DNA from: Selenomonas sp. F0473
GTDB taxonomy: Bacteria > Bacillota > Negativicutes > Selenomonadales > Selenomonadaceae
Assembly: GCF_000315545.1 (NCBI RefSeq)
Contig: NZ_JH992902.1
Span: 1,535,893-1,599,892, forward strand
Length of the DNA: 64,000 nt
Reading direction: 5' to 3'
Part shown: positions 1-7,115 of the stretch, one piece after another
Position numbering within the stretch: position 1 is the stretch's first letter
Layout: the number at the start of each line of letters is the position of its first letter
The notes under the pieces: generated by a model
The model's database searches: none
The model's input: the letters and a program-made list of their open reading frames with translations, nothing else
What the model was told of the DNA's origin: nothing
Translations under genes and position numbers: made by a program

Positions 1-87
1 CCGTGTCTGCGTCGAAAGAATTCAAGAATACCTGTGCGGTGCGCGCGCCGCATCGGGAACGGGCGCGGGGAACGAGGAGGGAAGACG

Positions 88-816
88 ATGCGGGTGCAGC
101 TTTGGCTTTCCTCGCTTTTTCTTGCCGTGCTGCTCGGCGTCGGGCTCGCGGCGGGACTCATCGCGTTCAGCCCGGCGCTCACGCGGACGTACTATGTGCA
201 TATGGCCCTGCTCATTCTCGGCGCGGCGGCGTGCGTAACCGTCTACAACAGATATATGGCGGGGCGTATCCGCCGCCGTGCGGATGTGCCGACTGTTCCC
301 GCAGCGGAATGCGGACCGCCGGCGGAACCTGCGGCCGAGGCGCATATGCGGGAGGTACTTTCCGCGGAGCTGCCCGCTGCGGCTGCCGGCCCCGCGGAGA
401 CGAGCGATGCGGCGGAGACGCTGCCGGCGGACCTCGACGCTCTGCTCGATATCGCCTACGAGTCGAGCGCCGCGGATCCCGCGCGCGCCATACGGGTATA
501 TCGGGAGGCGCTCGCGCGCTACCCGGACGATTCGTATATCCCGTACCTCGTCATCGAGCTCTCGACCCTTTACAAAAACATGGGCGACTACGGTGCGGCA
601 CGCGAGCTCTTCACCCATGCGCTCACACTGCCGGTGATCGAGAAGAGCGAGATTATGGTGCAGGAACTCCGGCGTTCGCTGCGCCATCTGGATGCCGTCG
701 CTCTCATGCTGGCGATGCGGGGCACGCCTCAGCTGCCCTTCGGTGCGGTGCCGAAGGAACTGCTGGACGCGGCCAATCGCCGGGCGGACAGAGAGGCGTC
801 CGCGTCCAACCCTTGA
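88..816 (+). CDS. Membrane-anchored TPR-like protein
   Basis: A 242-residue protein of unknown exact role. Two hydrophobic segments near residues 5-27 and 35-52 form an N-terminal membrane hairpin. An Ala/Pro/Glu-rich linker follows, and the C-terminal half (about 125-220) has alternating helices of TPR type, including the stretch AARELFTHAL. The layout recalls LapA-like membrane hairpins fused to TPRs, but I cannot name a family. I chose the ATG at 88 because GAGGAGGG lies just upstream; the frame stays open back to the window edge, so a longer form is not excluded. It is 27 bp upstream of a PRC-barrel gene on the same strand and may share its transcript. Confidence 0.7.
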   Translation: MRVQLWLSSLFLAVLLGVGLAAGLIAFSPALTRTYYVHMALLILGAAACVTVYNRYMAGRIRRRADVPTVPAAECGPPAEPAAEAHMREVLSAELPAAAAGPAETSDAAETLPADLDALLDIAYESSAADPARAIRVYREALARYPDDSYIPYLVIELSTLYKNMGDYGAARELFTHALTLPVIEKSEIMVQELRRSLRHLDAVALMLAMRGTPQLPFGAVPKELLDAANRRADREASASNP

Positions 817-843
817 CATTTTTTGAAAAATGGAGGAATAGAA

Positions 844-1764
844 ATGAAGAAAAGCGCTGACATCCTGGGACTCCCCGTCATCAGTATTACGGAGGGGCGC
901 GAGCTCGGCATGAGCAAGACACTGCTCATCGACGCGCCGAACCGCATCGTGGCCGCGGTCACGATTGAAGACGAGGACTGGTATCGCGGCGTCAAGCTCA
1001 TCCCCTATGATAATGTCATTGCGGTCGGCGAAGATGCCCTCACGATCAACAACAGCGAGAACATCCTGACCCTCGATGCGGCGGGCGATTTTGAGTCGCT
1101 GCTCGACGACAACATCCGCGTGATCGGCACGAAGGCGATTACGCGGACGGGCGTGATCCAGGGCCTCATCTCCGAGATCTTCATCGGCGACGACGGCAGC
1201 ATCGAGAAATGCGAGATCACGTCGCCCGAAGGCATGACGTCCGAGGTGACGGCGGATCAGGTCTCGATCTTTGGGAAGGAAGTTACGGTCATCTCCCCGG
1301 AGGGCGACGGCGGAAAAAAAACTGACGCAGCGGCGGCACCGGCGGCATCCGCTGCGCCTGCACCTGCGGCAAAAGCCGCGGCTGAGCCGGTCGTCGAGGA
1401 ATCTGCGTCCGCCGCGGCGCCGGACGAGCCTGTCGGCGAGGTGCCGGCAGATGCGCCCGCACCGGAAGAGATGTCCGAAACTCCCGCCGAGGAGCCCGGC
1501 GCCGAGGAATCGGTTGCCGTCGCGGCTACGGAGGCCGCTCCGGTCGAGATCCCCGCGGCTCCGGCAGAGGACGCCGAGAAGAGCGCGGACCGCGTGAACG
1601 AGGATCGCCACCGCCGCTTCCTCCTCGGCAAGAAGGCGACGCGCACGATCAAGATGGACAACGGTGTCGTCATTGTTGAGGCGGGCGCCGACATCACCGA
1701 GGAGGTTCTGCAGAAGGCGAAACTCGGGAACAAGTTCATCGAGCTCTCGATGAGCGCTCAGTAA
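844..1764 (+). CDS. PRC-barrel domain protein
   Basis: A 306-residue protein with two PRC-barrel-like repeats (about residues 3-75 and 77-150; GLPVISITEGRELG is the typical opening and TRTGVIQGLISEIFI starts the second). A low-complexity Ala/Pro/Glu linker spans about 155-245, and a conserved-looking C-terminal segment (RFLLGKKATRTIKM onward) closes it. PRC-barrels are small beta domains found in photosynthetic reaction-centre H subunits and in RimM, usually acting as interaction modules; the partner here is unknown. GGAGG sits 8 nt before the ATG at 844; the in-frame ATG at 823 precedes that ribosome site and is rejected. It has no predicted membrane segment. Confidence 0.8.
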   Translation: MKKSADILGLPVISITEGRELGMSKTLLIDAPNRIVAAVTIEDEDWYRGVKLIPYDNVIAVGEDALTINNSENILTLDAAGDFESLLDDNIRVIGTKAITRTGVIQGLISEIFIGDDGSIEKCEITSPEGMTSEVTADQVSIFGKEVTVISPEGDGGKKTDAAAAPAASAAPAPAAKAAAEPVVEESASAAAPDEPVGEVPADAPAPEEMSETPAEEPGAEESVAVAATEAAPVEIPAAPAEDAEKSADRVNEDRHRRFLLGKKATRTIKMDNGVVIVEAGADITEEVLQKAKLGNKFIELSMSAQ

Positions 1765-1799
1765 ACGGGTATCGATGGGGAAAATTTCCTCCAAAACAT

Positions 1800-1883
1800 A
1801 AAGGGGAGCTGTCACAAGACGGCTGAGAGGGGACGTAGGCGTCCCGACCCGCAACCTGATTTGGGTAATGCCAACGTAGGGAT
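1800..1883 (+). ncRNA. TPP riboswitch (THI element)
   Basis: The hallmark conserved parts are present in order: GGGGAGCT, CTGAGAGGGG, GACCCGCAACCTGAT and GGTAATGCCAACGTAGGGA. These match the thiamine pyrophosphate aptamer closely. It lies directly upstream of cytX and is followed by a strong hairpin, so thiamine pyrophosphate binding should favour premature termination. Confidence 0.96.
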
Positions 1884-1898
1884 ATACCGATGCAGTCG

Positions 1899-1933
1899 AA
1901 CGCGGCTATGTCTCTTGGCATAGCCGCGTTTTC
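1899..1933 (+). terminator. Riboswitch expression-platform terminator
   Basis: A perfect 12-bp stem (1899-1910 with 1919-1930, AACGCGGCTATG pairing CATAGCCGCGTT) closes an 8-nt loop and runs into TTTT C. It is placed between the TPP aptamer and the cytX ribosome site, as expected for a transcriptional off-switch. The T-run is short. Confidence 0.8.
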
Positions 1934-1953
1934 ACATCGGATGGGGAGGCGTT

Positions 1954-3132
1954 ATGATGGATCGGCGGACAGGGCTCGGCGCAAATGCGCTGATTTGGTT
2001 CGGCGCGGGCGTTTCGCTCGCGGAGATGCTGACGGGGACGTTCTTTGCGCCGCTTGGATTTTCGGACGGCGCTGCGGCGATTGTGCTCGGGCATATGATC
2101 GGCTGTTTCTTGCTGTTTTTGGCGGGTGTGATCGGCGCGCAGACGCGGCGCAGCGCGATGGAGACGGTGAAGACGGCGTTCGGCGCGCGCGGCGGACTGC
2201 TCTTTGCCGTGCTCAACGTGCTCCAGCTCGTCGGCTGGACGGCGATCATGATCTATGACGGGGCGCGCGCGGCGGGCAGCATCATGGATGCGGGACACGC
2301 GCTGTGGTGCGTTGGGATCGGCGCGCTCATCATCCTTTGGATCCGCATCGGCATCCTGCGTATCGGTCCCGTGAATGCGGTCGCGATGACGGGGCTGTTC
2401 TTCCTGACGGTGCTGCTCTGCGCGACGATTATGGGCGCGGACGGTGCGCCGACGTCTGCGGCAGAGGAGACGATGAGTTTTGCGATGACGCTCGAGCTCT
2501 CGATTGCGATGCCGCTCTCGTGGCTGCCGCTCATCAGCGACTACACGCGCGCGGCGGAGCGTCCCGTCGCGGCCGCTGCCGTGAGCGCTGCCGTCTACGG
2601 TCTCGTCAGCTGCTGGATGTACTTCATCGGGATGGGGGCGGCGATTCTCGCGGGGACGTCCGATATCGCGCAGATGATGCTGCATGCGGGACTCGGCGCG
2701 GCGGGGCTCGGCATCGTCGTGCTCTCGACGGTGACGACGACGTATCTCGACGCGTACTCGGCGGGCGTGTCGAGCGAGAGCATCGTGCGCGGCGTTTCGG
2801 GGCGTACGGTGGGCATCGTCGTAGCTGCCGTCGGGACGGCGGCGGCAGCAGTCTATCCGATGGACGACATCACGGGCTTCCTCTACATCATCGGATCGGT
2901 ATTCGCCCCGATGATTGCCGTCCTCCTTGTGAGCCACTTCGTCCTGCATGAGGACGCGTCGGAGCGCACCGTGCACGGAGCGAATCTCGCCGTCTGGTTC
3001 GTCGGGTTCCTCTGCTATCGCGGTCTAATGATCGTCGATACGCCGATCGGGAGCACACTGCCGACCATCGCGCTGACGATGGCGCTCGCGTATGCGGTGA
3101 ATAAGGCGAGGGGAGCGCGGGCGGTACGGTAA
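1954..3132 (+). CDS. cytX: Hydroxymethylpyrimidine permease CytX
   Basis: A 392-residue polytopic membrane protein with about 10-12 hydrophobic segments, of the nucleobase:cation symporter-1 class. The opening LGANALIWFGAGVSLAEMLTGT and the ISDYTRAAE motif near residue 190 are typical of CytX, proposed to import the thiamine pyrimidine precursor HMP. The TPP riboswitch immediately upstream supports that substrate over cytosine. GGGGAGG precedes two adjacent ATGs (1954 and 1957); either could be used. Downstream thiM, thiD and thiW on the same strand complete a salvage set. Confidence 0.93.
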   Translation: MMDRRTGLGANALIWFGAGVSLAEMLTGTFFAPLGFSDGAAAIVLGHMIGCFLLFLAGVIGAQTRRSAMETVKTAFGARGGLLFAVLNVLQLVGWTAIMIYDGARAAGSIMDAGHALWCVGIGALIILWIRIGILRIGPVNAVAMTGLFFLTVLLCATIMGADGAPTSAAEETMSFAMTLELSIAMPLSWLPLISDYTRAAERPVAAAAVSAAVYGLVSCWMYFIGMGAAILAGTSDIAQMMLHAGLGAAGLGIVVLSTVTTTYLDAYSAGVSSESIVRGVSGRTVGIVVAAVGTAAAAVYPMDDITGFLYIIGSVFAPMIAVLLVSHFVLHEDASERTVHGANLAVWFVGFLCYRGLMIVDTPIGSTLPTIALTMALAYAVNKARGARAVR

Positions 3133-3296
3133 AAGTCTTGGAAGTGCATATGTAGCGGCTCAGGGCATATTTTACGCCGCCACCGTAGGGGCGCCGCGCT
3201 GCTGCGCCCTCCCCCTCGTTATGGCGGCATATCGTATCGCCGAAATAGCGGCGCTATGCGCGAAAATCCCGCATCACGCCTCGAAAGGATAACACA

Positions 3297-4121
3297 ATGG
3301 ATTTCAATTATATACTTCCCTCCATATGCGCCGCTGCGCCCCTCATCCACTGCATCACGAACTATGTGACGGTGAACGATGTGGCGAATGTCCTGCTCGC
3401 GGCGGGGGCGCGTCCGATTATGGCGGACGACCCGGAAGAGGTCGAGGAGATCACGGAACTCTGCGCGGGCCTCTGCATCAACATCGGCACGCTGAACGCG
3501 CGCACGATTCCCGCGATGACGGCGGCAGGACGGCGGGCGCACGCACTGGGGCGGCCCGTGGTGCTCGACCCCGTAGGGGCCGGAGCGAGCCGTCTGCGCA
3601 CGGAAACCGCGCGCGATATCCTATGTGAGGTAAAGCCGACGGCTGTGCGCGGCAATATCTCCGAGATCCGCGCGCTCGCGATGGGCACGGGGGCAGCCGC
3701 GGGCGTCGATGCGGCCGCGGCAGACGCCGTGACCGAGGAGAACCTTGCGGAGGCGGCGGCCTTTATGCGCGCATTCGCCGCAGAACATCACTGCATCGCC
3801 GCCGTGACGGGCGCGATCGATATCGTTACGGACGGCGCTGCTTGTTATGCCGTGCGCAACGGGCGCCCCGAGATGAGCCGCGTCACAGGGACGGGGTGTC
3901 AGCTGTCCGCGCTCACGGCGGCGGCGCTTGCCGCGGCATCCGAGGAGCCCCTCACGGCCGTGCTGGCCGTCGTCGTTATGATGGGCGTTGCGGGAGAGAT
4001 CGCATGGGAACGCATGGGGTCGAGGGACGGCAACGCCGCGTACCGCGCGAAAATCATCGACGCCGTGTACCGTATGGACGAGGAGACACTCGCACGGTAC
4101 GCCAAGGATGAACGGATCTGA
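3297..4121 (+). CDS. thiM: Hydroxyethylthiazole kinase ThiM
   Basis: A 274-residue cytoplasmic kinase that phosphorylates 4-methyl-5-(2-hydroxyethyl)thiazole for thiamine salvage. The N-terminal [20 protein letters not shown] segment, the [12 protein letters not shown] nucleotide/substrate region near residue 85 and the GTGCQLSAL anion-hole motif near residue 195 are diagnostic, and the length is normal for the family. AAAGGA precedes the ATG. It lies 164 bp downstream of cytX in a gap with GC-rich inverted repeats but no second TPP aptamer, and 54 bp upstream of thiD. Confidence 0.96.
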   Translation: MDFNYILPSICAAAPLIHCITNYVTVNDVANVLLAAGARPIMADDPEEVEEITELCAGLCINIGTLNARTIPAMTAAGRRAHALGRPVVLDPVGAGASRLRTETARDILCEVKPTAVRGNISEIRALAMGTGAAAGVDAAAADAVTEENLAEAAAFMRAFAAEHHCIAAVTGAIDIVTDGAACYAVRNGRPEMSRVTGTGCQLSALTAAALAAASEEPLTAVLAVVVMMGVAGEIAWERMGSRDGNAAYRAKIIDAVYRMDEETLARYAKDERI

Positions 4122-4175
4122 CGATATGAGAAAGCCCGCACGAAAATCCGGCGGCACGAACGTGGAGGCGAAAAT

Positions 4176-4982
4176 ATGAAACTACACACAGCACTCACAA
4201 TTGCCGGTAGCGACTCCGGCGGCGGCGCCGGCATCCAAGCGGACCTCAAGACCATGACGGCGCACGGCGTCTACGGCATGACCGCGGTCACGGCGCTCAC
4301 CGCACAGAATACGACGGGCGTGACGGACATCCTCGCGGTGCCGCCCGCGTTCCTCGCCGCACAGATCGACGCCGTCTTTACGGACATCCCTCCCGATGCC
4401 GTCAAGATCGGCATGGCGGCGGATGCGGCGCTGATCCGCGTGATCGCCGAGAAGCTTGACGCGTACGGCGCGCGGCACGTCGTTCTCGATCCCGTGATGG
4501 TCGCGACGAGCGGCGCGCGCCTCATCAGTGAGGACGCCGTGGATACGCTGCGAACGGAGCTTGTGCCGCGCGCGGATCTCATCACGCCGAATATCCCCGA
4601 GGCGGAGGTACTCGCGGACATGGGCATCAAAAATACCGCCGATATGGAGCGTGCGGCGGCAAAAATCTATGGGACCTACGGAACGGCGGTACTGATGAAA
4701 GGCGGGCACGCGGTGGACGACGCGAACGACCTCCTCGCAGACAGGGGCGGCGCGCGCTGGTTCCGCGGGCGGCGCATCGCGACGGAGAATACGCACGGCA
4801 CGGGATGCACGCTCTCGAGCGCGATCGCGTCGAACCTCGCGCGCGGATTCGATATGTATGAGGCGGTCGCACGGGCGAAGGACTACCTCTCGGGCGCACT
4901 CGCGGCGGGCCTTGACCTCGGCAAAGGGCACGGGCCGATGGCGCACGGTTTTGACCTCAAGAGCCGATTCATCTCGTCTTGA
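4176..4982 (+). CDS. thiD: Hydroxymethylpyrimidine (phosphate) kinase ThiD
   Basis: A 268-residue ribokinase-fold enzyme that phosphorylates HMP and [20 protein letters not shown] at the N-terminus, [10 protein letters not shown] near residue 107 and the [14 protein letters not shown] catalytic loop near residue 210 are the family signatures, and the length is standard. GGAGG lies 8 nt before the ATG. It probably acts on HMP imported by CytX. A ThiE to join the two halves is not in the window. Confidence 0.97.
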   Translation: MKLHTALTIAGSDSGGGAGIQADLKTMTAHGVYGMTAVTALTAQNTTGVTDILAVPPAFLAAQIDAVFTDIPPDAVKIGMAADAALIRVIAEKLDAYGARHVVLDPVMVATSGARLISEDAVDTLRTELVPRADLITPNIPEAEVLADMGIKNTADMERAAAKIYGTYGTAVLMKGGHAVDDANDLLADRGGARWFRGRRIATENTHGTGCTLSSAIASNLARGFDMYEAVARAKDYLSGALAAGLDLGKGHGPMAHGFDLKSRFISS

Positions 4983-4997
4983 TACTGCGCATCAAAA

Positions 4998-5024
4998 TAC
5001 CGCATGTACATTTTACATGCGGTA
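4998..5024 (+). other. Perfect 11-bp hairpin before thiW
   Basis: TACCGCATGTA (4998-5008) pairs perfectly with 5014-5024 around the loop CATTT. No T-run follows, so it is not a standard terminator. It sits between the thiD stop and the thiW ribosome site, where it may protect the upstream mRNA or modulate thiW expression. Confidence 0.6.
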
Positions 5025-5049
5025 CTCAGATTCCAGTGAAGGAGATTCT

Positions 5050-5538
5050 ATGCTAGATACGCGCACGCGCAAACTGACCCTTGCGGGCATTCTCACTGCC
5101 GTCGCCGTGCTCAGCGGCGTGTTCAGCTTCCCTGTGCTCGGCAGCCGCTGCGCGCCCGTGCAGCACCTCGTCAATATCCTTGCCGCCGTCTTTCTCGGCC
5201 CGCTTTGGGGCATCGGCGTTGCATTCTCGGCAAGCCTCCTGCGCAACATCGCGGGGCTCGGGAGCCTCATGGCGTTCCCGGGCAGCATGATTGGCGCGCT
5301 CGCCTGCGGCATGGTCTACTATTATACGCGCCAGCTCGGGCTGACCTGCGTCGCCGAGGCGCTCGGCACGGGCGTCTTCGGCGCGCTTGCCGCCTATCCC
5401 GTCGCCGCGCTCCTCATGGGGCTTACGCCCGCGAGTTATACCGTCTACATCGTCCCGTTTTTCATATCGACAGGCGTCGGCAGCATCGCCGCATTCATCC
5501 TTCTGCGATTCCTCCTGCCGAAGATAAGGCGCGGGTGA
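5050..5538 (+). CDS. thiW: Thiazole precursor transporter component ThiW
   Basis: A 162-residue integral membrane protein with about five hydrophobic segments. The sequence VFSFPVLGSRCAPVQHLVNI and the Gly-rich GSLMAFPGSMIGAL match ThiW, the substrate-binding S-component of an energy-coupling-factor transporter, assigned by comparative genomics to hydroxyethylthiazole uptake. GAAGGAG lies 7 nt before the ATG at 5050. The shared ECF module (ATPases and T-component) is not in the window. Following thiM and thiD, it fits a thiazole salvage role. Confidence 0.92.
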   Translation: MLDTRTRKLTLAGILTAVAVLSGVFSFPVLGSRCAPVQHLVNILAAVFLGPLWGIGVAFSASLLRNIAGLGSLMAFPGSMIGALACGMVYYYTRQLGLTCVAEALGTGVFGALAAYPVAALLMGLTPASYTVYIVPFFISTGVGSIAAFILLRFLLPKIRRG

Positions 5539-5750
5539 ATATTTATTTCTGACCGGATTCGTTCGGCATGCGCTTTGAGCGCATTCGTCCCTTCGGGGAC
5601 GGCGGCCGCCCGATCGCCTCTGAGGAGCGCCCGCGATGAAATCCTCTTCATCCCCGAGAATTGAAATAAATACGGCGACGAATGTCGCTATGACGGGCAG
5701 AATACGCTCCGCAGACTGCGGGCGGAGGTTGATATTCGTCCGGCAGACAT
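5539..5750. other. Hairpin-rich intergenic stretch
   Basis: No gene is supported here. A 10-bp perfect inverted repeat (TATTTATTTC at 5541-5550 against 5663-5672) encloses three local hairpins: ATGCGCT/AGCGCAT around 5569-5585, GTCCC-ttcg-GGGAC around 5587-5600, and GATGAA/TTCATC around 5633-5650. It could be a small structured RNA or a degenerate repeat element; no clear promoter was seen. Confidence 0.35.
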
Positions 5751-5751
5751 A

Positions 5752-5791
5752 AAAAAGAGCGGCGTATCAACGACGATACCCCGCTCTTTTT
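5752..5791. terminator. Bidirectional terminator
   Basis: AAAAAGAGCGG pairs with CCGCTCTTTTT, with an inner GTATC/GATAC stem. The T-run on each strand can serve both the thiW transcript (plus) and the secreted-protein gene ending at 5809 (minus). Confidence 0.85.
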
Positions 5792-5808
5792 GTGCGCGTA
5801 TGATTCAA

Positions 5809-6285
5809 TTAACGTGCCGCCGCCCGTTCCGTGCAAATGCCGCAAATATAGGCGAACCGGCTGCCGCCCTGCGCGCCGTCTGCCGTGATGCAGAGATCGT
5901 CCTCCGCTGCACCGAGCGCACGGAAGGGGATCATGACGGTCTGTACGTAGCCGATGACAATGCGGTCGTTGTCCGTCAGCGGCACGCGGCTCAGCTCGGC
6001 GTAGTCGAGCGCGCGTCCCGTTTCCGTGCCGACGCGATATGCAAGGCTCGCCCATGCGGGGTAACCGATGAAGTAGGTCTTGATATAAAGATTTTCCCCG
6101 CGGAACACGATGCCCGCGGGCAGACGGTGCGGATATTCCTCCGGAACGTCGATGCCCGAAGTCTCCTCCGACCATATCGCTCCGGGAACGATGCGCGTCA
6201 GCGCGGGCGCGGCGGCCGCCTGCGCGGCCTGCAGCGTACAGAGGAAGGCGGTGGCGGCGACGAGGAAGCAAAGAATTTTTCGCAT
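5809..6285 (-). CDS. Small secreted protein of unknown function
   Basis: A 158-residue protein with a Sec signal peptide (MRKILCFLVAATAFLC, cleavage likely after AQA near residue 22). The mature part is rich in aromatic and acidic residues and has four cysteines (one at ITADG upstream, two in CGIC near the end), but no family was recognised. I chose the ATG at 6285 because it starts the signal peptide and AAGGA lies upstream; an in-frame upstream ATG at 6336 adds an implausible hydrophobic leader. It lies downstream of the terminator of the candidate structured RNA, so it needs read-through or its own promoter. The shared terminator at 5752-5791 follows it. Confidence 0.75.
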   Translation of the reverse strand: MRKILCFLVAATAFLCTLQAAQAAAAPALTRIVPGAIWSEETSGIDVPEEYPHRLPAGIVFRGENLYIKTYFIGYPAWASLAYRVGTETGRALDYAELSRVPLTDNDRIVIGYVQTVMIPFRALGAAEDDLCITADGAQGGSRFAYICGICTERAAAR

Positions 6286-6332
6286 GAAGGTGTCCTTATT
6301 TTTAACATAGAAAAAGGAGGGAAAATTGAAAT

Positions 6333-6899
6333 ACAAAACCGCCGACCGGCTTTCTCGTCACCTGTCGGCGGTTCTTCGGAAAATACGGGAAACGATAGGC
6401 AACTCTCTCGCATCCAAACGGCCTTTGCTTCGTTCCTCGTCGCTGCTAGCGTGCGCGGGGAACTTTCCCTCAAACTTTGAAAACGCTGAGAAACCACCTT
6501 GGCAAACGACAGCGCGCTCTTTGCCGAACCTGCGTGACACGTTCTCACGCGGCGCCTGCGTCTGCCCCCATGTCCGCCCCTGCGGACCGCCGCATCCTCC
6601 TGTCGTCCCCGTCGCTTCGCTCCGCGCACCCGGCCGCGCTCCTTCCGCGGAAGCGGCGATGCACCCTTTGCGGGGATCCGTGCGGCTGCTCAATATCCCA
6701 TCGGAATCTCCTCCCAGCCCGTCGGGGAAGGCGGTGATGTGCGCTCCGCTTCGCCGGTGGTCGCACCTCCGTCATCCCGATCCAACAATGACTCGTCGGT
6801 CAACACTGTGGGAAAACCCCGGAGCCTGAACCGGATGCTTACGGTTCATACGGCGGCCGCCTGTCCTGAATCAAGCTGGCTGTGAGAGGCTCCTTTACT
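6333..6899 (-). ncRNA. Candidate large structured non-coding RNA
   Basis: A near-consensus sigma-70 promoter (6906-6933) predicts a start near 6899 on the minus strand, and an intrinsic terminator (6337-6373) ends the unit about 565 nt later. No credible ORF lies within. Stems visible by eye include GGAGCCT/AGGCTCC closing 6821-6893, a TGAACCG/CGGTTCA hairpin inside it (6827-6848), CGTGA/TCACG near 6532-6549, and GGCAAA/TTTGCC at 6501-6525. I found no signature of RNase P RNA (no AGGAAAGTCC or ACAGAA blocks), tmRNA (no tRNA-like ends), SRP RNA or a known riboswitch. Class unknown; large RNA classes such as OLE or ROOL are possible comparisons that I cannot test. Confidence 0.5.
6337..6373 (-). 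terminator. Terminator of the large RNA candidate
   Basis: On the minus strand AACCGCCGAC (6373-6364) pairs perfectly over 10 bp with 6346-6337 and runs into TTTTGTATTTC. It lies 52 bp upstream of the secreted-protein start, separating the two units. Confidence 0.85.
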
Positions 6900-6905
6900 A
6901 ACTTT

Positions 6906-6933
6906 AGTATATCAAATTTTAAAAAAATGTCAA
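6906..6933 (-). promoter_or_regulatory. Strong sigma-70 promoter (minus strand)
   Basis: TTGACA (6933-6928) and TATACT (6911-6906) are separated by 16 bp of AT-rich DNA. This is among the best matches to the housekeeping consensus in the window and drives the candidate RNA. Confidence 0.8.
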
Positions 6934-7050
6934 TGCTGCAAAGAAAAAATAAAGGAGTTTTTTGAATCGAGGAGAATTTAAAAAACAGTTTTATCTTAAA
7001 GCGAATTACTCGTGAAAAATATCACAGATGAAAAATATTTTCAATTAGTA

Positions 7051-7079
7051 TTGAAAAGAATACCTGCTTGCTCTATAAT
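7051..7079 (+). promoter_or_regulatory. Sigma-70 promoter of the aldehyde dehydrogenase
   Basis: TTGAAA (7051-7056), a 17-bp spacer and a perfect TATAAT (7074-7079) lie about 37 bp before the chosen ATG. The predicted start near 7086 excludes translation starts before that point. Confidence 0.8.
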
Positions 7080-7115
7080 AAAGAATATTCGGATAAGGAC
7101 TATAAAGAAAGCGTG

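Noticed and set aside
3-860. Open plus-strand frame across the first gene
   Set aside because: Arg/Gly/Cys-rich translation in the wrong frame relative to the TPR-like protein, with no ribosome site.
3133-3296. Second riboswitch before thiM
   Set aside because: The gap has GC-rich inverted repeats, but none of the TPP aptamer blocks are present.
4126-4179. 17-codon ORF between thiM and thiD
   Set aside because: Too short, hydrophilic, no ribosome site of its own, and its stop overlaps the thiD start only by chance as far as can be seen.
6358-6693. Minus-strand 111-codon ORF inside the large RNA candidate
   Set aside because: Arg/Gly-rich low-complexity translation with no ribosome site; stems and terminator explain the region better.
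6333-6899. RNase P RNA, tmRNA or SRP RNA in the GC-rich intergenic region
   Set aside because: The conserved RNase P blocks, tRNA-like tmRNA ends and SRP tetraloop-receptor sequence are all absent on both strands.
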